Origin: Pseudomonas palleroniana
GTDB taxonomy: Bacteria; Pseudomonadota; Gammaproteobacteria; Pseudomonadales; Pseudomonadaceae
DNA: 64,000 nucleotides
Assembly (NCBI RefSeq): GCF_003031675.1
Contig: NZ_PYWX01000070.1
Span: 1-64,000 of the forward strand
Direction: 5' to 3'
Shown here: one piece after another, positions 1 to 8,385 of the stretch
Layout: each line of letters starts with the position of its first letter
Numbering within the stretch: the first letter of the stretch is position 1
The notes under the pieces: model-generated
Database searches by the model: none
What the model saw: the letters and a program-made list of their open reading frames with translations, nothing else
What the model was told of the DNA's origin: nothing
Made by a program: the position numbers and the translations under genes

Positions 1-243
1 CGTAGCAGGCCCATTTTTGAGGCCGCTGCGCGGCCTATCGGGAGCAAGTCGAATCGTCGCACCGCCCCTCCCACAATTTATTCATCACCCGCTTTATCGC
101 TTAACTGACTGGCATTAGGGCTTGCCGCGCGCTGGGTGGCGCAGCCGCCCCAATAAGAACGCCACAGTATTTTCAGTGAAACCGAGGTGCCTGGGTTAGG
201 GCCGCTTCGCAGCCCAGCGCGGGGCGAGCCCGCTCACTACAGA
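1..243. repeat. REP-type intergenic repeat cluster
   Basis: No gene is seen here. Positions about 3-126 are nearly identical to 50724-50829, including the small hairpin GGCCGCTGCGCGGCC and the stretch TTTATCGCTTAACTGAC. The right end (about 215-240) carries the arm GCGGGGCGAGCCCGCTCAC, the same family as the arms at 50536 and 50842. Short GC-rich palindromes of this kind are typical REP/REPIN elements of the P. fluorescens group. The left edge may continue outside the window. Confidence 0.75.
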
Positions 244-573
244 TCAGTCGACGATGAAGAGTTTCGCGCCGATGGCCGTCGAGGAGCGATGGCCCTCCAT
301 GTCATTGCCCACCTGATAACTCATCCCGGCCGTCAGAATGAACCGGCGGCCATCTTCCAGCTCCGTGTGCAACTCGCCTTCAAGGCACAACAGCACATGC
401 CCTCTCCAGCACCAATGATCCGCCAGGTAACCGGGCGTGTACTCCACCAGACGCACGCGGGTGGTGCCGAAATGGCAAGTACGCCATAAGGCATTGCCGG
501 TAACGCCAGGATGGGTTGTGGGTTCGAGGGTGGCCCAATCCGTGGTGCCAAACGGGACAGCGGTAAGATCCAT
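244..573 (-). CDS. DHCW-motif cupin-fold protein
   Basis: A 109-residue single-domain cupin. The sequence DHWCWRGHVLLCLEGEL (about residues 51-67) carries the Asp-His plus Cys/Trp pattern that gives this small family its name, followed by a Gly-rich beta turn and a C-terminal strand ending in AKLFIVD. There is no signal peptide, so it should be cytosolic. No enzymatic activity is established for the family, and the cupin fold would allow a metal or small-ligand site. It stands alone, flanked by a REP cluster and an acetyltransferase gene on the same strand 136 bp upstream. The ATG at 573 is the first start consistent with the cupin N-terminus; its ribosome-binding site is weak. Confidence 0.75.
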   Translation of the reverse strand: MDLTAVPFGTTDWATLEPTTHPGVTGNALWRTCHFGTTRVRLVEYTPGYLADHWCWRGHVLLCLEGELHTELEDGRRFILTAGMSYQVGNDMEGHRSSTAIGAKLFIVD

Positions 574-709
574 GGGACACTCGGTCGTCAGTTAGCGTGG
601 CATGAAACTACCGGGCCAAGGCCGTTGGCGATAGACACAGATCCGACGGGTTTGCGGGATACAGGTGCCTTCGCTTGTCAGGCAAGCAAGTGCGGGGGTT
701 CTGCAGGAT

Positions 710-1180
710 TCAAACCGCAGCCAGCCGCTTCACCATCGGCACACACGCCAGCGTCAGCCCCGACGGCGAGTGATAGACCGCCTGCTCCTCACCCACATAT
801 CCGCAGGCACGGTAGAAGCTTGCCGCGTTCAGCGTGGCGTCCAGCACCACTTCTTCAATCGCCAATGCCCGCGCCACGCTTTCCAGATGATCGAGCATTG
901 CCTTGCCGTACCCGCGGCCGGTGAAGGCCGGCAGTACAAACAACGCGCCGACTTCATTGTTGGCAAGGTCGAGCATGCCGGTGGCGACAGGCTGACCGTT
1001 CACCCACCCCAGGTAAAACAGTTTTTCCATCAGGGCGTTGTAACCGTCGCTTGCGCAACCTCGGGTCCAGAGCGCCATTTGCTCAGCGCTGTAGGCACCG
1101 ATGCATTGACCGCGAATGGCCTCGCGGCGAATCTCAAACGCGCGGTCAGCATCGTCTGGCGTGGCTCGTCTTATATCCAA
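710..1180 (-). CDS. GNAT family N-acetyltransferase
   Basis: About 156 residues with the GNAT fold. The N-terminal IRRATPDDADRAFEIRR is the usual strand 1/helix 1. The acetyl-CoA loop is seen as GALFVLPAFTGRGYGKAMLDH (motif A, Arg/Gln-x-x-Gly-x-Gly/Ala type). A C-terminal LNAASFYRACGYV is the typical strand-helix end. The start is probably the TTG at 1180, which has AAGGAGG eight bases upstream; the open frame runs further to 1207 but without a Shine-Dalgarno match. The substrate cannot be read from sequence. It may be an amino-group or small-molecule acetylase of the PhnO/YjaB general type. Confidence 0.8.
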   Translation of the reverse strand: MDIRRATPDDADRAFEIRREAIRGQCIGAYSAEQMALWTRGCASDGYNALMEKLFYLGWVNGQPVATGMLDLANNEVGALFVLPAFTGRGYGKAMLDHLESVARALAIEEVVLDATLNAASFYRACGYVGEEQAVYHSPSGLTLACVPMVKRLAAV

Positions 1181-1358
1181 CCGTACTGCCTCCTTCCATG
1201 ACTTCAAATTGCCACTAGCCCATTTGTGCTAATCGACCCTGCCGGTCCCCGGCGCTATATTCCCCGGCACTTCCAACGCTCCGCCAACACCGTGCCTCCA
1301 GGGCGCGAGGGCTCGTTGCGCGTTGGAAAAGCCATAACAACCCCAAGGAAGATCCATC

Positions 1359-1691
1359 ATGAAACTCCACGCTCCCCTGACCCGCCTCGCCCTGCTCGGT
1401 ACTTTGATTATCGGTGTGGCCGGTTGCAGCAATATCAAGCCCACCGAAGACCATCTCAAGACGCTGTCGGAAACCAACCTGGGTGAGCCGGTCAAGCGTA
1501 TCTCCAATGTGCGCAATGACTCCATGACGACCTATTACATCGCCAGCACCGCCAGCGGTGATTACAACTGCTCCGTGCCCAGCGGTGCCAGCGGCGGCAT
1601 GTTCGCCGTGGCCAGCTTCGGCATGATGAAGCCGGCCGCTTACTGCCAGCCCAAAGGGGCTCGCGGCAATGGCTTGGTGCCGTTCAACTGA
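1359..1691 (+). CDS. small lipoprotein of unknown function
   Basis: A 110-residue protein with a lipoprotein signal: a basic start, a hydrophobic core and the lipobox VAGC with the lipidated Cys at about residue 23. Ser follows the Cys, so Lol sorting to the outer membrane is expected. The mature part is polar, with two further Cys (about residues 68 and 96) that could form a disulfide. AAGGAAGATCC precedes the ATG at good spacing. I do not recognise a domain. Its stop lies inside the last codons of the convergent kinase gene (8-bp overlap). Confidence 0.7.
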   Translation: MKLHAPLTRLALLGTLIIGVAGCSNIKPTEDHLKTLSETNLGEPVKRISNVRNDSMTTYYIASTASGDYNCSVPSGASGGMFAVASFGMMKPAAYCQPKGARGNGLVPFN

Positions 1692-3297
1692 TCACCGCCT
1701 GCTGGCTGAGGTCACGCAGGGCGCCGCGCAGTTCCGCGGGGCGTACCGGCTTGGACAGAATCGCGATCTGGCGGTCGTGCAACGCGGCCTGGATTTTCTC
1801 CACATCGTGCCCGGTGAGGATCAGCGCCGGGACCGCCCAGCCGCGTTGCGCCCGCAAGGCGTCGATGCACTCGATACCGGTGGCATGATTGCCCAGGTCG
1901 TAGTCGGCGACGATGATGTCGCAATCGCTGACCAGGTCGCGCCCTGACAGTTCGGCCTGTACCTCGCAGCCCCAGCGCTCCAGCAGCGCCTGGGTCGCGA
2001 GCAGCACGTTCTGGTCATCTTCCACCAGGCACACTTTCAAACCGGTCAGCAGACCGACCTGTCGCGCATCATCACGGGGTGCCGGGGTCTGCGGTGCGGT
2101 CGCCAGGGTCAGGCCGTACAGGCTCACGGAGGTGCCATGGCCCACCCGCGAACGCAGGTTCACCTGCACGCCCATCAGTTGCCCCAGGCGCTTGACGATG
2201 GACAGCCCCAGGCCCACGCCTTCGACGTCTTTATCCCGGCGGTGGCGCACCCGGTAAAACTCCTCGAAGACCTTGGACAGATGCTCCTCGGCAATCCCCC
2301 GGCCCCGATCATGAATCTCCACCGCCAAGCCACCTTGACGAATGCGCACGCCGATCAGCACTGGCCGATGCGCGCCGTATTTGAAGCAGTTGGACAGCAC
2401 GTTCTGCACCATCGTGGCCAACAGCGCAGGGTCTACCAATACCCAGTGAGCACACGGCCGCAAGCGCAGTTCCACGCCGGCCCAACGCGCGGCCTCGGCA
2501 TTCTGGCGCACCAGGTCGGTCAGAAAATCGCCCAGGTTCACCGGCTGGTACTTGGGCAGCAGGCGGCCGTTGTCGAGGGTGTAGAGGTCGAGAATCGAAC
2601 GGAACAATTGCGAGACGTTGAGCAGCGAACGGTCGATGTTATCCACCAGCCGCCGCTCTTCATCGCCCAGGCGCGCTTCACGCAGGCACGCGGTGAACAG
2701 GCCGATGGAGTGGATCGGCTGGCGCAAGTCGTGACTGGCCTGGGCGAGGAAGCGGGATTTTTCCAGGTTGGCGGCGATGGCCTGTTCAGACGCCTTGCGC
2801 GTGCGCTCGAGCAGGATATGCGCATACACCGGGATCACGGTGCTGGTGATCATCAGCATCAGCACCATGAAGGGCTGTGCCTGCCACACCGGCGTAAGCC
2901 GATACACGATCAGCAGCGCCAGCAACGCCAATGCCGTGGCGATCGCCAGATAGCGCGAGCCATAGCGCATGCCATTGCCCAGGTTGACCCACACCATCAC
3001 CGCATACAGCGGCAGCGCCGCCTCGCCTCCCACCACCATGCCGAACGAGGTGCCGGTGTAGTCATGCACCATGCCGAAGATTCGCCGCGCCGGGTAATGC
3101 CCGGGCCAGCGCACGATGACCTGGCGCAAGGCGATGGATGCCAGCAGGAACACAAGGATGTAGAGAATGACCGGCAGGTAGGTGTCCACCGACTGCCCGG
3201 GCAGGAAGCCCAGCGCGCCGATGTACACGATAGCGATGCTGGCAACCACAATTCGCAGGTTGGCCTGGTCGAGTTCGGAGTTGGTCTCATGACTCAT
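1684..3297 (-). CDS. membrane hybrid sensor histidine kinase with C-terminal receiver
   Basis: 537 residues. Residues about 15-165 contain roughly six hydrophobic segments and no large periplasmic loop, so this is a membrane-embedded sensor. The kinase core follows: H-box ASHDLRQPIHSIG with the phosphorylated His at about 190, an N-box with QNVLSNCFKYG, and an ATP-lid with DRGRGI and GVGLGLSIVKRLG. A C-terminal receiver starts near KVCLVEDDQNVLLA and carries the phospho-acceptor Asp in IIVADYDLG. The gene is divergent from a LuxR-type response regulator (3409) and the two probably form one phosphorelay. The signal is unknown. A catabolic operon lies just beyond the regulator, so control of that operon is possible but not shown. 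Confidence 0.85.
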   Translation of the reverse strand: MSHETNSELDQANLRIVVASIAIVYIGALGFLPGQSVDTYLPVILYILVFLLASIALRQVIVRWPGHYPARRIFGMVHDYTGTSFGMVVGGEAALPLYAVMVWVNLGNGMRYGSRYLAIATALALLALLIVYRLTPVWQAQPFMVLMLMITSTVIPVYAHILLERTRKASEQAIAANLEKSRFLAQASHDLRQPIHSIGLFTACLREARLGDEERRLVDNIDRSLLNVSQLFRSILDLYTLDNGRLLPKYQPVNLGDFLTDLVRQNAEAARWAGVELRLRPCAHWVLVDPALLATMVQNVLSNCFKYGAHRPVLIGVRIRQGGLAVEIHDRGRGIAEEHLSKVFEEFYRVRHRRDKDVEGVGLGLSIVKRLGQLMGVQVNLRSRVGHGTSVSLYGLTLATAPQTPAPRDDARQVGLLTGLKVCLVEDDQNVLLATQALLERWGCEVQAELSGRDLVSDCDIIVADYDLGNHATGIECIDALRAQRGWAVPALILTGHDVEKIQAALHDRQIAILSKPVRPAELRGALRDLSQQAVIS

Positions 3298-3408
3298 GCA
3301 CTACGTCCTTGTCGTCACGTTCAGCGTATCAAGGGGACTGAGCGGGCATCCCGCCCGGTGGTAAAGTAACATGCCTCAGCAACGTCGTGCCCCAGGAAGG
3401 AGCCCACC

Positions 3409-4011
3409 ATGACAGGCCGGATCATCATTGCCGACGACCACCCGATGTTTCGCGAAGGCATGGCGCGCACGGTACAACGGCTGCTGCCCGGCGCCGTGAT
3501 CCAGGAAGCCGGCGACCTGGACGCGGTGCAAGCCTTGCTGCTGGATCCCGGCGAGGTCGATACGTTGATCCTCGACCTGCGCTTCCCCGGCCTGACCTGC
3601 ATGAGCCAACTGGCCAAGCTGCGCCAGCAACTGCGCCGCACCACCCTGGTGGTGGTGTCGATGGTGGATGACCGTGAGTTGATCGAACAGGTCATGGCGC
3701 TGGGCGTCGACGGTTTTATCGGCAAGAACATTGCCCCGGATGAAATCGGCCAGGCGTTGCTGGCGATCCGCGAAGGCGAAGTGCTCGTCAAGTTCGCCCC
3801 CTCCGGCCTGCTGCCGCTGGACACCCACACCCTCACCCCGCGCCAGCAGGAAGTGCTGCGCCTGATCGCCCAGGGCAAGACCAACAAGGAAATCGCCAAA
3901 GCCCTGGCTATCTCGCCGTTTACCGTGCGCATTCATGTGTCGTCGCTGCTGCGCGCACTGGATGTGCCGTCGCGTGCGGCCGCAGCGGTGAAGTATTCGG
4001 GGGAGTTCTAG
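3409..4011 (+). CDS. LuxR/NarL-family response regulator
   Basis: 200 residues. The N-terminal receiver begins RIIIADDHPMFREGM, with acidic residues at 8-9 and the phospho-acceptor Asp in DTLILDLRFPG. The C-terminal DNA-binding domain is a LuxR-type HTH: LTPRQQEVLRLIAQGKTNKEI, then ALAISPFTVRIHVSSLLRAL. AAGGAGC precedes the ATG. It is divergent from the hybrid kinase at 1684-3297, its probable partner. Targets are unknown; candidates are its own promoter region and the monooxygenase operon 150 bp downstream. Confidence 0.88.
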   Translation: MTGRIIIADDHPMFREGMARTVQRLLPGAVIQEAGDLDAVQALLLDPGEVDTLILDLRFPGLTCMSQLAKLRQQLRRTTLVVVSMVDDRELIEQVMALGVDGFIGKNIAPDEIGQALLAIREGEVLVKFAPSGLLPLDTHTLTPRQQEVLRLIAQGKTNKEIAKALAISPFTVRIHVSSLLRALDVPSRAAAAVKYSGEF

Positions 4012-4073
4012 GCGCTTGACGATGCACAGCCGCGCCCACCGGCTGCATCCGATATTTATGCTCAATTCCCAGC

Positions 4074-4091
4074 TTAATAATATTTTATTAA
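4074..4091. promoter_or_regulatory. inverted repeat upstream of monooxygenase operon
   Basis: TTAATAA-TATT-TTATTAA is a perfect 7-bp inverted repeat in an AT-rich patch 70 bp before the first gene of the operon (4162). The size and symmetry suit an operator for a LysR-type or LuxR-type regulator. A LysR gene (8827-9738) and a response-regulator gene (3409-4011) flank the operon. Which protein binds is not determined by sequence. Confidence 0.45.
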
Positions 4092-4161
4092 AAACCGCCC
4101 TCCCCCTAGCCTTGAAGTCATGCCCAAGCTGAATCCAACTGCATTACGCAAGGACAGACAC

Positions 4162-5451
4162 ATGACTCAAGCAATAACAACAATAGACACGCTGGTGGTG
4201 GGAGCCGGTCAAGCCGGCGTCGCCATGAGCGAGCACCTGAGCAAGCAAGGCGTGCCGCATCTGGTGCTGGAGCGCAGCCGCATTGCCGAGCGCTGGCGCA
4301 CCGGCCGTTGGGACTCGTTGGTGGCCAACGGGCCGGCTTGGCATGACCGTTTTCCCGGGCTGGAATTTGATGACGTGGCCGCCGACGGCTTCGCCCCGAA
4401 GGAACGCGTCGCCGCCTACTTCGAAGCCTATGCCCGCAAGTTCAATGCGCCGATACGCACCGGTGTCGATGTGCTTTCTGTGGTGCGTAATGTGGGCCGC
4501 CCCGGTTTCACCGTGCACACCAGCGAAGGGGTGATCGAAGCCAACCGTGTGGTGGCGGCGACCGGGCCGTTCCAGAAGCCGGTGATTCCGGCGATTGCGC
4601 CCAAGGACACCGAGCTGCATCAGATCCATTCCGCCGACTACCGCAACCCTGCGCAACTGCCGGCAGGCGCCGTGCTGGTGGTGGGGGCCGGTTCGTCCGG
4701 CGTGCAGATCGCCGATGAACTGCAACGCTCCGGGCGCCAGGTGTACCTGTCGGTCGGCGCTCACGACCGCCCGCCGCGTGCCTACCGCAAGCGTGATTTC
4801 TGCTGGTGGCTGGGCGTGTTGGGCGAGTGGGACCAGGCGGCGATGAAACCCGGCCGCGAGCACGTGACCATTGCCGTCAGCGGCGCCCACGGCGGCAAGA
4901 CCATCGACTTTCGCGAACTGGCCCAGCAAGGCATGACCCTGGTCGGCCTGACCCAGTCCTTCGCCGGCAACGTCGCCCGCTTCCAGGCCAACCTGGTGGA
5001 AAACCTGGCACGTGGTGATGAGAACTACCTGGCCCTGTTGGATGCGGCAGACGCCTACATCGAGCGCAACGGCCTCGACCTGCCGGAGGAGCCCGAAGCC
5101 CGCCGCGTGTTCCCCGACGCCGAGTGCATCCAGCAGCCGATCCTGGAACTGGACCTGGCCAAGGCCGGCATCACCTCGATCATCTGGGCCACCGGGTTTG
5201 CCGTGGACTACAGCTGGTTGAAAGTCGACGCGTTCGACGCCGCCGGCAAGCCGCAACACCAGCGCGGTGTGGCCAGCGAATCGGGCATCTACTTCCTCGG
5301 TTTGCCGTGGCAATCGCGTCGGGGTTCGTCGTTCATCTGGGGGGTGTGGCACGACGCCAAATACGTGGCCGACCACATCGCCATCCAGCGCCAATACCTT
5401 GAATACCGCGAAGCCGCCCCGGTGGCTCGCCCGTCCCCTGTCAGCGCCTGA
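4162..5451 (+). CDS. flavin-dependent monooxygenase (FMO/CzcO type)
   Basis: 429 residues from the ATG at 4162, chosen because AAGGACA lies just upstream. The FAD-binding Rossmann motif is near the N-terminus (LVVGAGQAGVAMSEHL), and a second dinucleotide fold for NAD(P)H is seen as VLVVGAGSSGVQIADEL (about 175). Between them lies ATGPFQKP, and near the C-terminus IIWATGF, both standard for flavoprotein monooxygenases of the CzcO/YUCCA-like group. It is the first gene of a tight operon with a Rid protein, a DUF1028 protein and a deacylase. It probably performs N- or C-hydroxylation (or Baeyer-Villiger oxidation) of a nitrogenous substrate. The substrate is unknown. Confidence 0.85.
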   Translation: MTQAITTIDTLVVGAGQAGVAMSEHLSKQGVPHLVLERSRIAERWRTGRWDSLVANGPAWHDRFPGLEFDDVAADGFAPKERVAAYFEAYARKFNAPIRTGVDVLSVVRNVGRPGFTVHTSEGVIEANRVVAATGPFQKPVIPAIAPKDTELHQIHSADYRNPAQLPAGAVLVVGAGSSGVQIADELQRSGRQVYLSVGAHDRPPRAYRKRDFCWWLGVLGEWDQAAMKPGREHVTIAVSGAHGGKTIDFRELAQQGMTLVGLTQSFAGNVARFQANLVENLARGDENYLALLDAADAYIERNGLDLPEEPEARRVFPDAECIQQPILELDLAKAGITSIIWATGFAVDYSWLKVDAFDAAGKPQHQRGVASESGIYFLGLPWQSRRGSSFIWGVWHDAKYVADHIAIQRQYLEYREAAPVARPSPVSA

Positions 5452-5476
5452 TCACTTTTTTGCCGGAGTCTTTTTG

Positions 5477-5887
5477 ATGCCTACTCACACTCGCATCCGC
5501 ATGTTCAACACCAAGCAAACCTACCCCAACCAGAGCCTGGACAACGACCTGTGCCAGGCCGTGCGCGCCGGCAACACCGTGTATGTGCGCGGCCAGGTGG
5601 GCACGGATTTCGAAGGCAACCTGATCGGCCTCGGCGACCCACGTGCCCAGGCCGAGCAAGCCATGCGTAACGTCAAGCAGTTGCTCGAGGAAGCGGGCTC
5701 CGACCTGTCGCATATCGTCAAGACCACCACCTACCTGATCGATCCGCGCTACCGCGAACCGGTGTACCAGGAAGTCGGCAAGTGGCTCAAAGGAGTATTC
5801 CCGATTTCCACCGGGTTGGTGGTGTCGGCCCTGGGTCAGCCACAGTGGTTGATGGAAATTGACGTGATCGCGGTTATCCCAGAGTAA
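5477..5887 (+). CDS. Rid (YjgF/RutC) family protein
   Basis: 136 residues starting at the ATG at 5477, with CCGGAG upstream. It has the Rid fold signatures GNTVYVRGQVGTD, AEQAMRNVKQLLEEAG and IVKTTTYLIDPRYR, and ends WLMEIDVIAVIPE. The archetypal RidA has an Arg in its last-but-one strand that is needed for imine hydrolysis; the equivalent segment here (PQWLMEIDV) lacks an obvious Arg. It may therefore belong to one of the non-archetypal Rid subgroups found inside catabolic operons. It lies 25 bp after the monooxygenase and 11 bp before the DUF1028 gene, so it is co-transcribed. It is likely to deal with a reactive enamine/imine or a hydroxylated pathway intermediate. Confidence 0.85.
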   Translation: MPTHTRIRMFNTKQTYPNQSLDNDLCQAVRAGNTVYVRGQVGTDFEGNLIGLGDPRAQAEQAMRNVKQLLEEAGSDLSHIVKTTTYLIDPRYREPVYQEVGKWLKGVFPISTGLVVSALGQPQWLMEIDVIAVIPE

Positions 5888-5898
5888 GGAGGCAACCC

Positions 5899-6576
5899 AT
5901 GACCTTTTCCATCGTTGCCCGCTGCGCGGACACCGGCCAGCTGGGGATCGCCATCAGTTCCTCAAGCATCGCCGTAGGCGCCCGTTGCCCGTGGCTGCGG
6001 CCCGGTGTCGGCGCGGTGTCGACCCAGAACATCACCCTGCCGGCGCTCGGCCCAGATGTACTCGACCTGCTGGAACAGGGCCTCGCACCGGCCGACGCCC
6101 TCGACAAGGCCCTGACGAGCAACGGCTACAGCCAGTACCGGCAACTGACGGCGATTGATCACCTGGGGCGCAGCGTACATTTCAGCGGCAGCGAAACCCT
6201 CGGCACGCACAATGCCGTGTCAGGCGAACAGTGTGTGGCGGCGGGCAATATGCTCGCCGATCGCGGTGTGATCGAGGCGATGGTCATGGCCTTTGAACAG
6301 AGCGAAGGCCAATTGGCGGACCGGTTGCTGGCGGCAATGCACGCGGCCATCGCCGCCGGTGGCGAAGCCGGCCCGGTGCATTCCGCTGCGCTGGTGGTGG
6401 TGGGTGAGCTGACCTGGCCGATCATCAACCTGCGCGTGGACTGGGCCGATGAAGCGCCCATCGTTGAGCTGCAAAAACTCTGGGACGCGTACCGCCCGCA
6501 GGTGCAGGACTACATCGACCGTGCGCTCGCCCCTGATCGCTCACCCGGCTACGGCGTGGCCGGAGATGACCGATGA
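5899..6576 (+). CDS. DUF1028 family protein (Ntn-hydrolase-like)
   Basis: 225 residues. The N-terminus TFSIVARCADTGQLGIA followed by SSSSIAVGARCPW, GVGAVSTQNITLP and a late GGEAGPVHSAALVVV is the conserved pattern of DUF1028. That family has been compared with Ntn-hydrolases and is often found beside ArgE/DapE-type peptidases and Rid proteins. AAGGAGGCAACCC precedes the ATG. Its 3' end overlaps the next gene by 4 bp (ATGA). By context it acts in the same pathway as the deacylase, perhaps as an amidohydrolase. No activity can be stated with certainty. Confidence 0.82.
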   Translation: MTFSIVARCADTGQLGIAISSSSIAVGARCPWLRPGVGAVSTQNITLPALGPDVLDLLEQGLAPADALDKALTSNGYSQYRQLTAIDHLGRSVHFSGSETLGTHNAVSGEQCVAAGNMLADRGVIEAMVMAFEQSEGQLADRLLAAMHAAIAAGGEAGPVHSAALVVVGELTWPIINLRVDWADEAPIVELQKLWDAYRPQVQDYIDRALAPDRSPGYGVAGDDR

Positions 6577-7718
6577 GCCACAGCCGCGCATTGCTGCAAA
6601 CGCTGGTGGGGTTCGACACCACCAGCCGCGAATCCAACCTGCAGTTGATCGAGTACGTACGTGATTACCTGGCCGGTTTTGGCGTGGCCTGTGAGTTGAT
6701 CTACAACGACGAACACAGCAAGGCCAACCTGTTCGCCAGCATCGGCCCGGTGGAACTGCCGGGTATTGTGCTGTCGGGGCATACCGACGTTGTGCCGGTG
6801 GATGGCCAACCCTGGAGCGTGCCGGCGTTTGCGCTGACCGAGCGCGACGGCAAGCTGTTTGGCCGGGGCACGGCCGACATGAAGGGCTATATCGCTTGCG
6901 TGCTGGCGCTGGTTCCGGCGCTGGTCAAGGCGACGCTGCGCAGGCCGGTGCACATTGCCCTGTCGTATGACGAAGAGGTCGGTTGCCTGGGCGTGCGCTC
7001 GCTGCTGGCAGTGCTGGAACAGCGGCCGGTCAAACCGATGTTGTGCATCATCGGCGAACCGACGGAACTGAAACCGGTGCTCGGCCACAAGGGCAAGCTG
7101 GCCATGCGCTGTGATGTGCACGGCGAAGCCTGCCATTCGGCGTATGCGCCCTACGGCGTGAATGCCATCGAACATGCCGCCGACCTGATTGGCGAACTGG
7201 GACGCATCGGGCAACGCCTGCGCGAGCAACAAGACCCAAGGTTTGATCCGCCCTTCAGCACCGTGCAGGCCGGTGTGATCAGCGGCGGCAAGGCGCTGAA
7301 TATCGTACCGGCCGACTGCCGGTTTGACTTTGAGGTTCGCGCACTGCCCTCCCAGGATCCGGCCGAGGTCGCACAAGCCCTGCAAGCCTATGCCAGGCAA
7401 CAGGTGCTGCCACGCATGCAGGCGGTGAGCGCGCAGAGTGACATCCGGTTTACCGCGCTGTCGGCTTATCCGGGGTTGGTCACCGATGAGCGCAGCCAGG
7501 CGGCGGAGTTGATTGCCGCGTTTTGCGGTTCTCGGGCCTTCGGCACCGTGGCGTTTGGTACCGAAGGCGGGTTGTTTGATGCCATGGGCATACCCACCGT
7601 GGTATGCGGGCCTGGGAGCATGGAGCAGGGGCATAAGCCCGATGAATTCGTGAGCCTGGAACAACTGGCGGGCTGCGACGCCATGCTGCAACGGATGCTG
7701 GACTCGATTCGCGCCTGA
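6573..7718 (+). CDS. ArgE/DapE-family (M20) deacylase, acetylornithine-deacetylase-like
   Basis: 381 residues with all M20 metal-site motifs: SGHTDVVPVDGQPW (His, Asp), GRGTADMKG (bridging Asp), YDEEVGCLG (catalytic Glu pair), IGEPTELKP, and a C-terminal GTEGGLFDAMGIP that provides the last ligands. A dimerisation insert occupies about residues 180-290. It overlaps the DUF1028 gene by 4 bp, which indicates translational coupling. Annotators would call it acetylornithine deacetylase. Its place in a monooxygenase-Rid-DUF1028 operon suggests instead a catabolic N-acyl amino acid or ureido substrate. No arginine-biosynthesis gene is nearby. Confidence 0.85.
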   Translation: MSHSRALLQTLVGFDTTSRESNLQLIEYVRDYLAGFGVACELIYNDEHSKANLFASIGPVELPGIVLSGHTDVVPVDGQPWSVPAFALTERDGKLFGRGTADMKGYIACVLALVPALVKATLRRPVHIALSYDEEVGCLGVRSLLAVLEQRPVKPMLCIIGEPTELKPVLGHKGKLAMRCDVHGEACHSAYAPYGVNAIEHAADLIGELGRIGQRLREQQDPRFDPPFSTVQAGVISGGKALNIVPADCRFDFEVRALPSQDPAEVAQALQAYARQQVLPRMQAVSAQSDIRFTALSAYPGLVTDERSQAAELIAAFCGSRAFGTVAFGTEGGLFDAMGIPTVVCGPGSMEQGHKPDEFVSLEQLAGCDAMLQRMLDSIRA

Positions 7719-7877
7719 GCCGGACACAGCCCTCACCGCCCTTCCCGGCCTGACACATTCGAACAGGCCTGGCGCCGGATGTTGCCTACTACTTTGTGGC
7801 TGTCCGGCGCTTTCGCTGTAAAAACTTATCCTCCTGCAAAGATGAAATGTTCCGCCACATTTGGTGAGTTATCGCCT

Positions 7878-7905
7878 GGAACCGAAGGAACTTAAAGACC
7901 ACCCA
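7878..7905 (+). promoter_or_regulatory. hrp box (HrpL/RspL-type ECF sigma promoter)
   Basis: GGAACC at 7878-7883, a 15-bp spacer, then CCACCCA at 7899-7905. This is an exact match to the published hrp-box consensus GGAACC-N15/16-CCACNNA recognised by HrpL in Pseudomonas. It ends 54 bp before the ATG of the first of two small paralogous genes (7960 and 8386). The position, orientation and downstream genes with secretion-like N-termini all agree. Confidence 0.7.
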
Positions 7906-7959
7906 TGAAGGCAGTCAAACTTGACGGGTTATACCCTGATCAACTTACAGGTACTTATC

Positions 7960-8343
7960 ATGAGTAGTATTTCATCTTCGCTTTCAGCCCCACAGTTGGA
8001 TCCAGATACCCAAGTGCGTGCTGTGCGCTCAAGTGAAGCGCAGGCTAAACCAACTAGTCCTCAGTTCACCATAAAACAAGAAGACCTGGCTGATGTCATG
8101 GACTTTTTCTACGATGCCGTCAGCTGGAATCGGGTCAAAGTCAAACTGGAATTCAATCAAGCGACCGTGAATGACTTTGGCGGCGGGCACGGCACTTACC
8201 ATACGGTCAAATTCAGTTTCATACCGGACCGGGCGGACGGCACTTTCAGCCCCGACTACTTGGACAAAACCGAAAGGGCAACACTCATGTTTGAAGGCAG
8301 AATGAGAAGTGCGGGAATTACGAACTACGCCCCTGTCGAGTAA
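7960..8343 (+). CDS. small protein downstream of hrp box, candidate type III secreted protein
   Basis: 127 residues from the ATG at 7960. The first 13 residues are Ser-rich and contain no acidic residue (MSSISSSLSAPQL), as expected for a type III secretion signal. There is no Sec signal or membrane segment. The rest pairs with the next gene product: FTIKQEDLADVMDFF against ITVRKEDFARVIDLL, FSFIPDRADGTFSPDYL against FSFHPDQADGTYSPHYL, and a final NYAP. I do not recognise the family. The reading frame is open upstream to a TTG at 7921, but the ATG fits the secretion-signal pattern better. Base composition is lower in GC than in neighbouring genes. Confidence 0.7.
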   Translation: MSSISSSLSAPQLDPDTQVRAVRSSEAQAKPTSPQFTIKQEDLADVMDFFYDAVSWNRVKVKLEFNQATVNDFGGGHGTYHTVKFSFIPDRADGTFSPDYLDKTERATLMFEGRMRSAGITNYAPVE

Positions 8344-8385
8344 CACATTAGTTATCTGAAAGTTTTAACCCACCCCAAGTAACCC

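Noticed and set aside
2137..3369. 410-codon open frame antisense to the hybrid kinase
   Set aside because: Low-complexity translation; the kinase frame carries H-, N- and receiver motifs.
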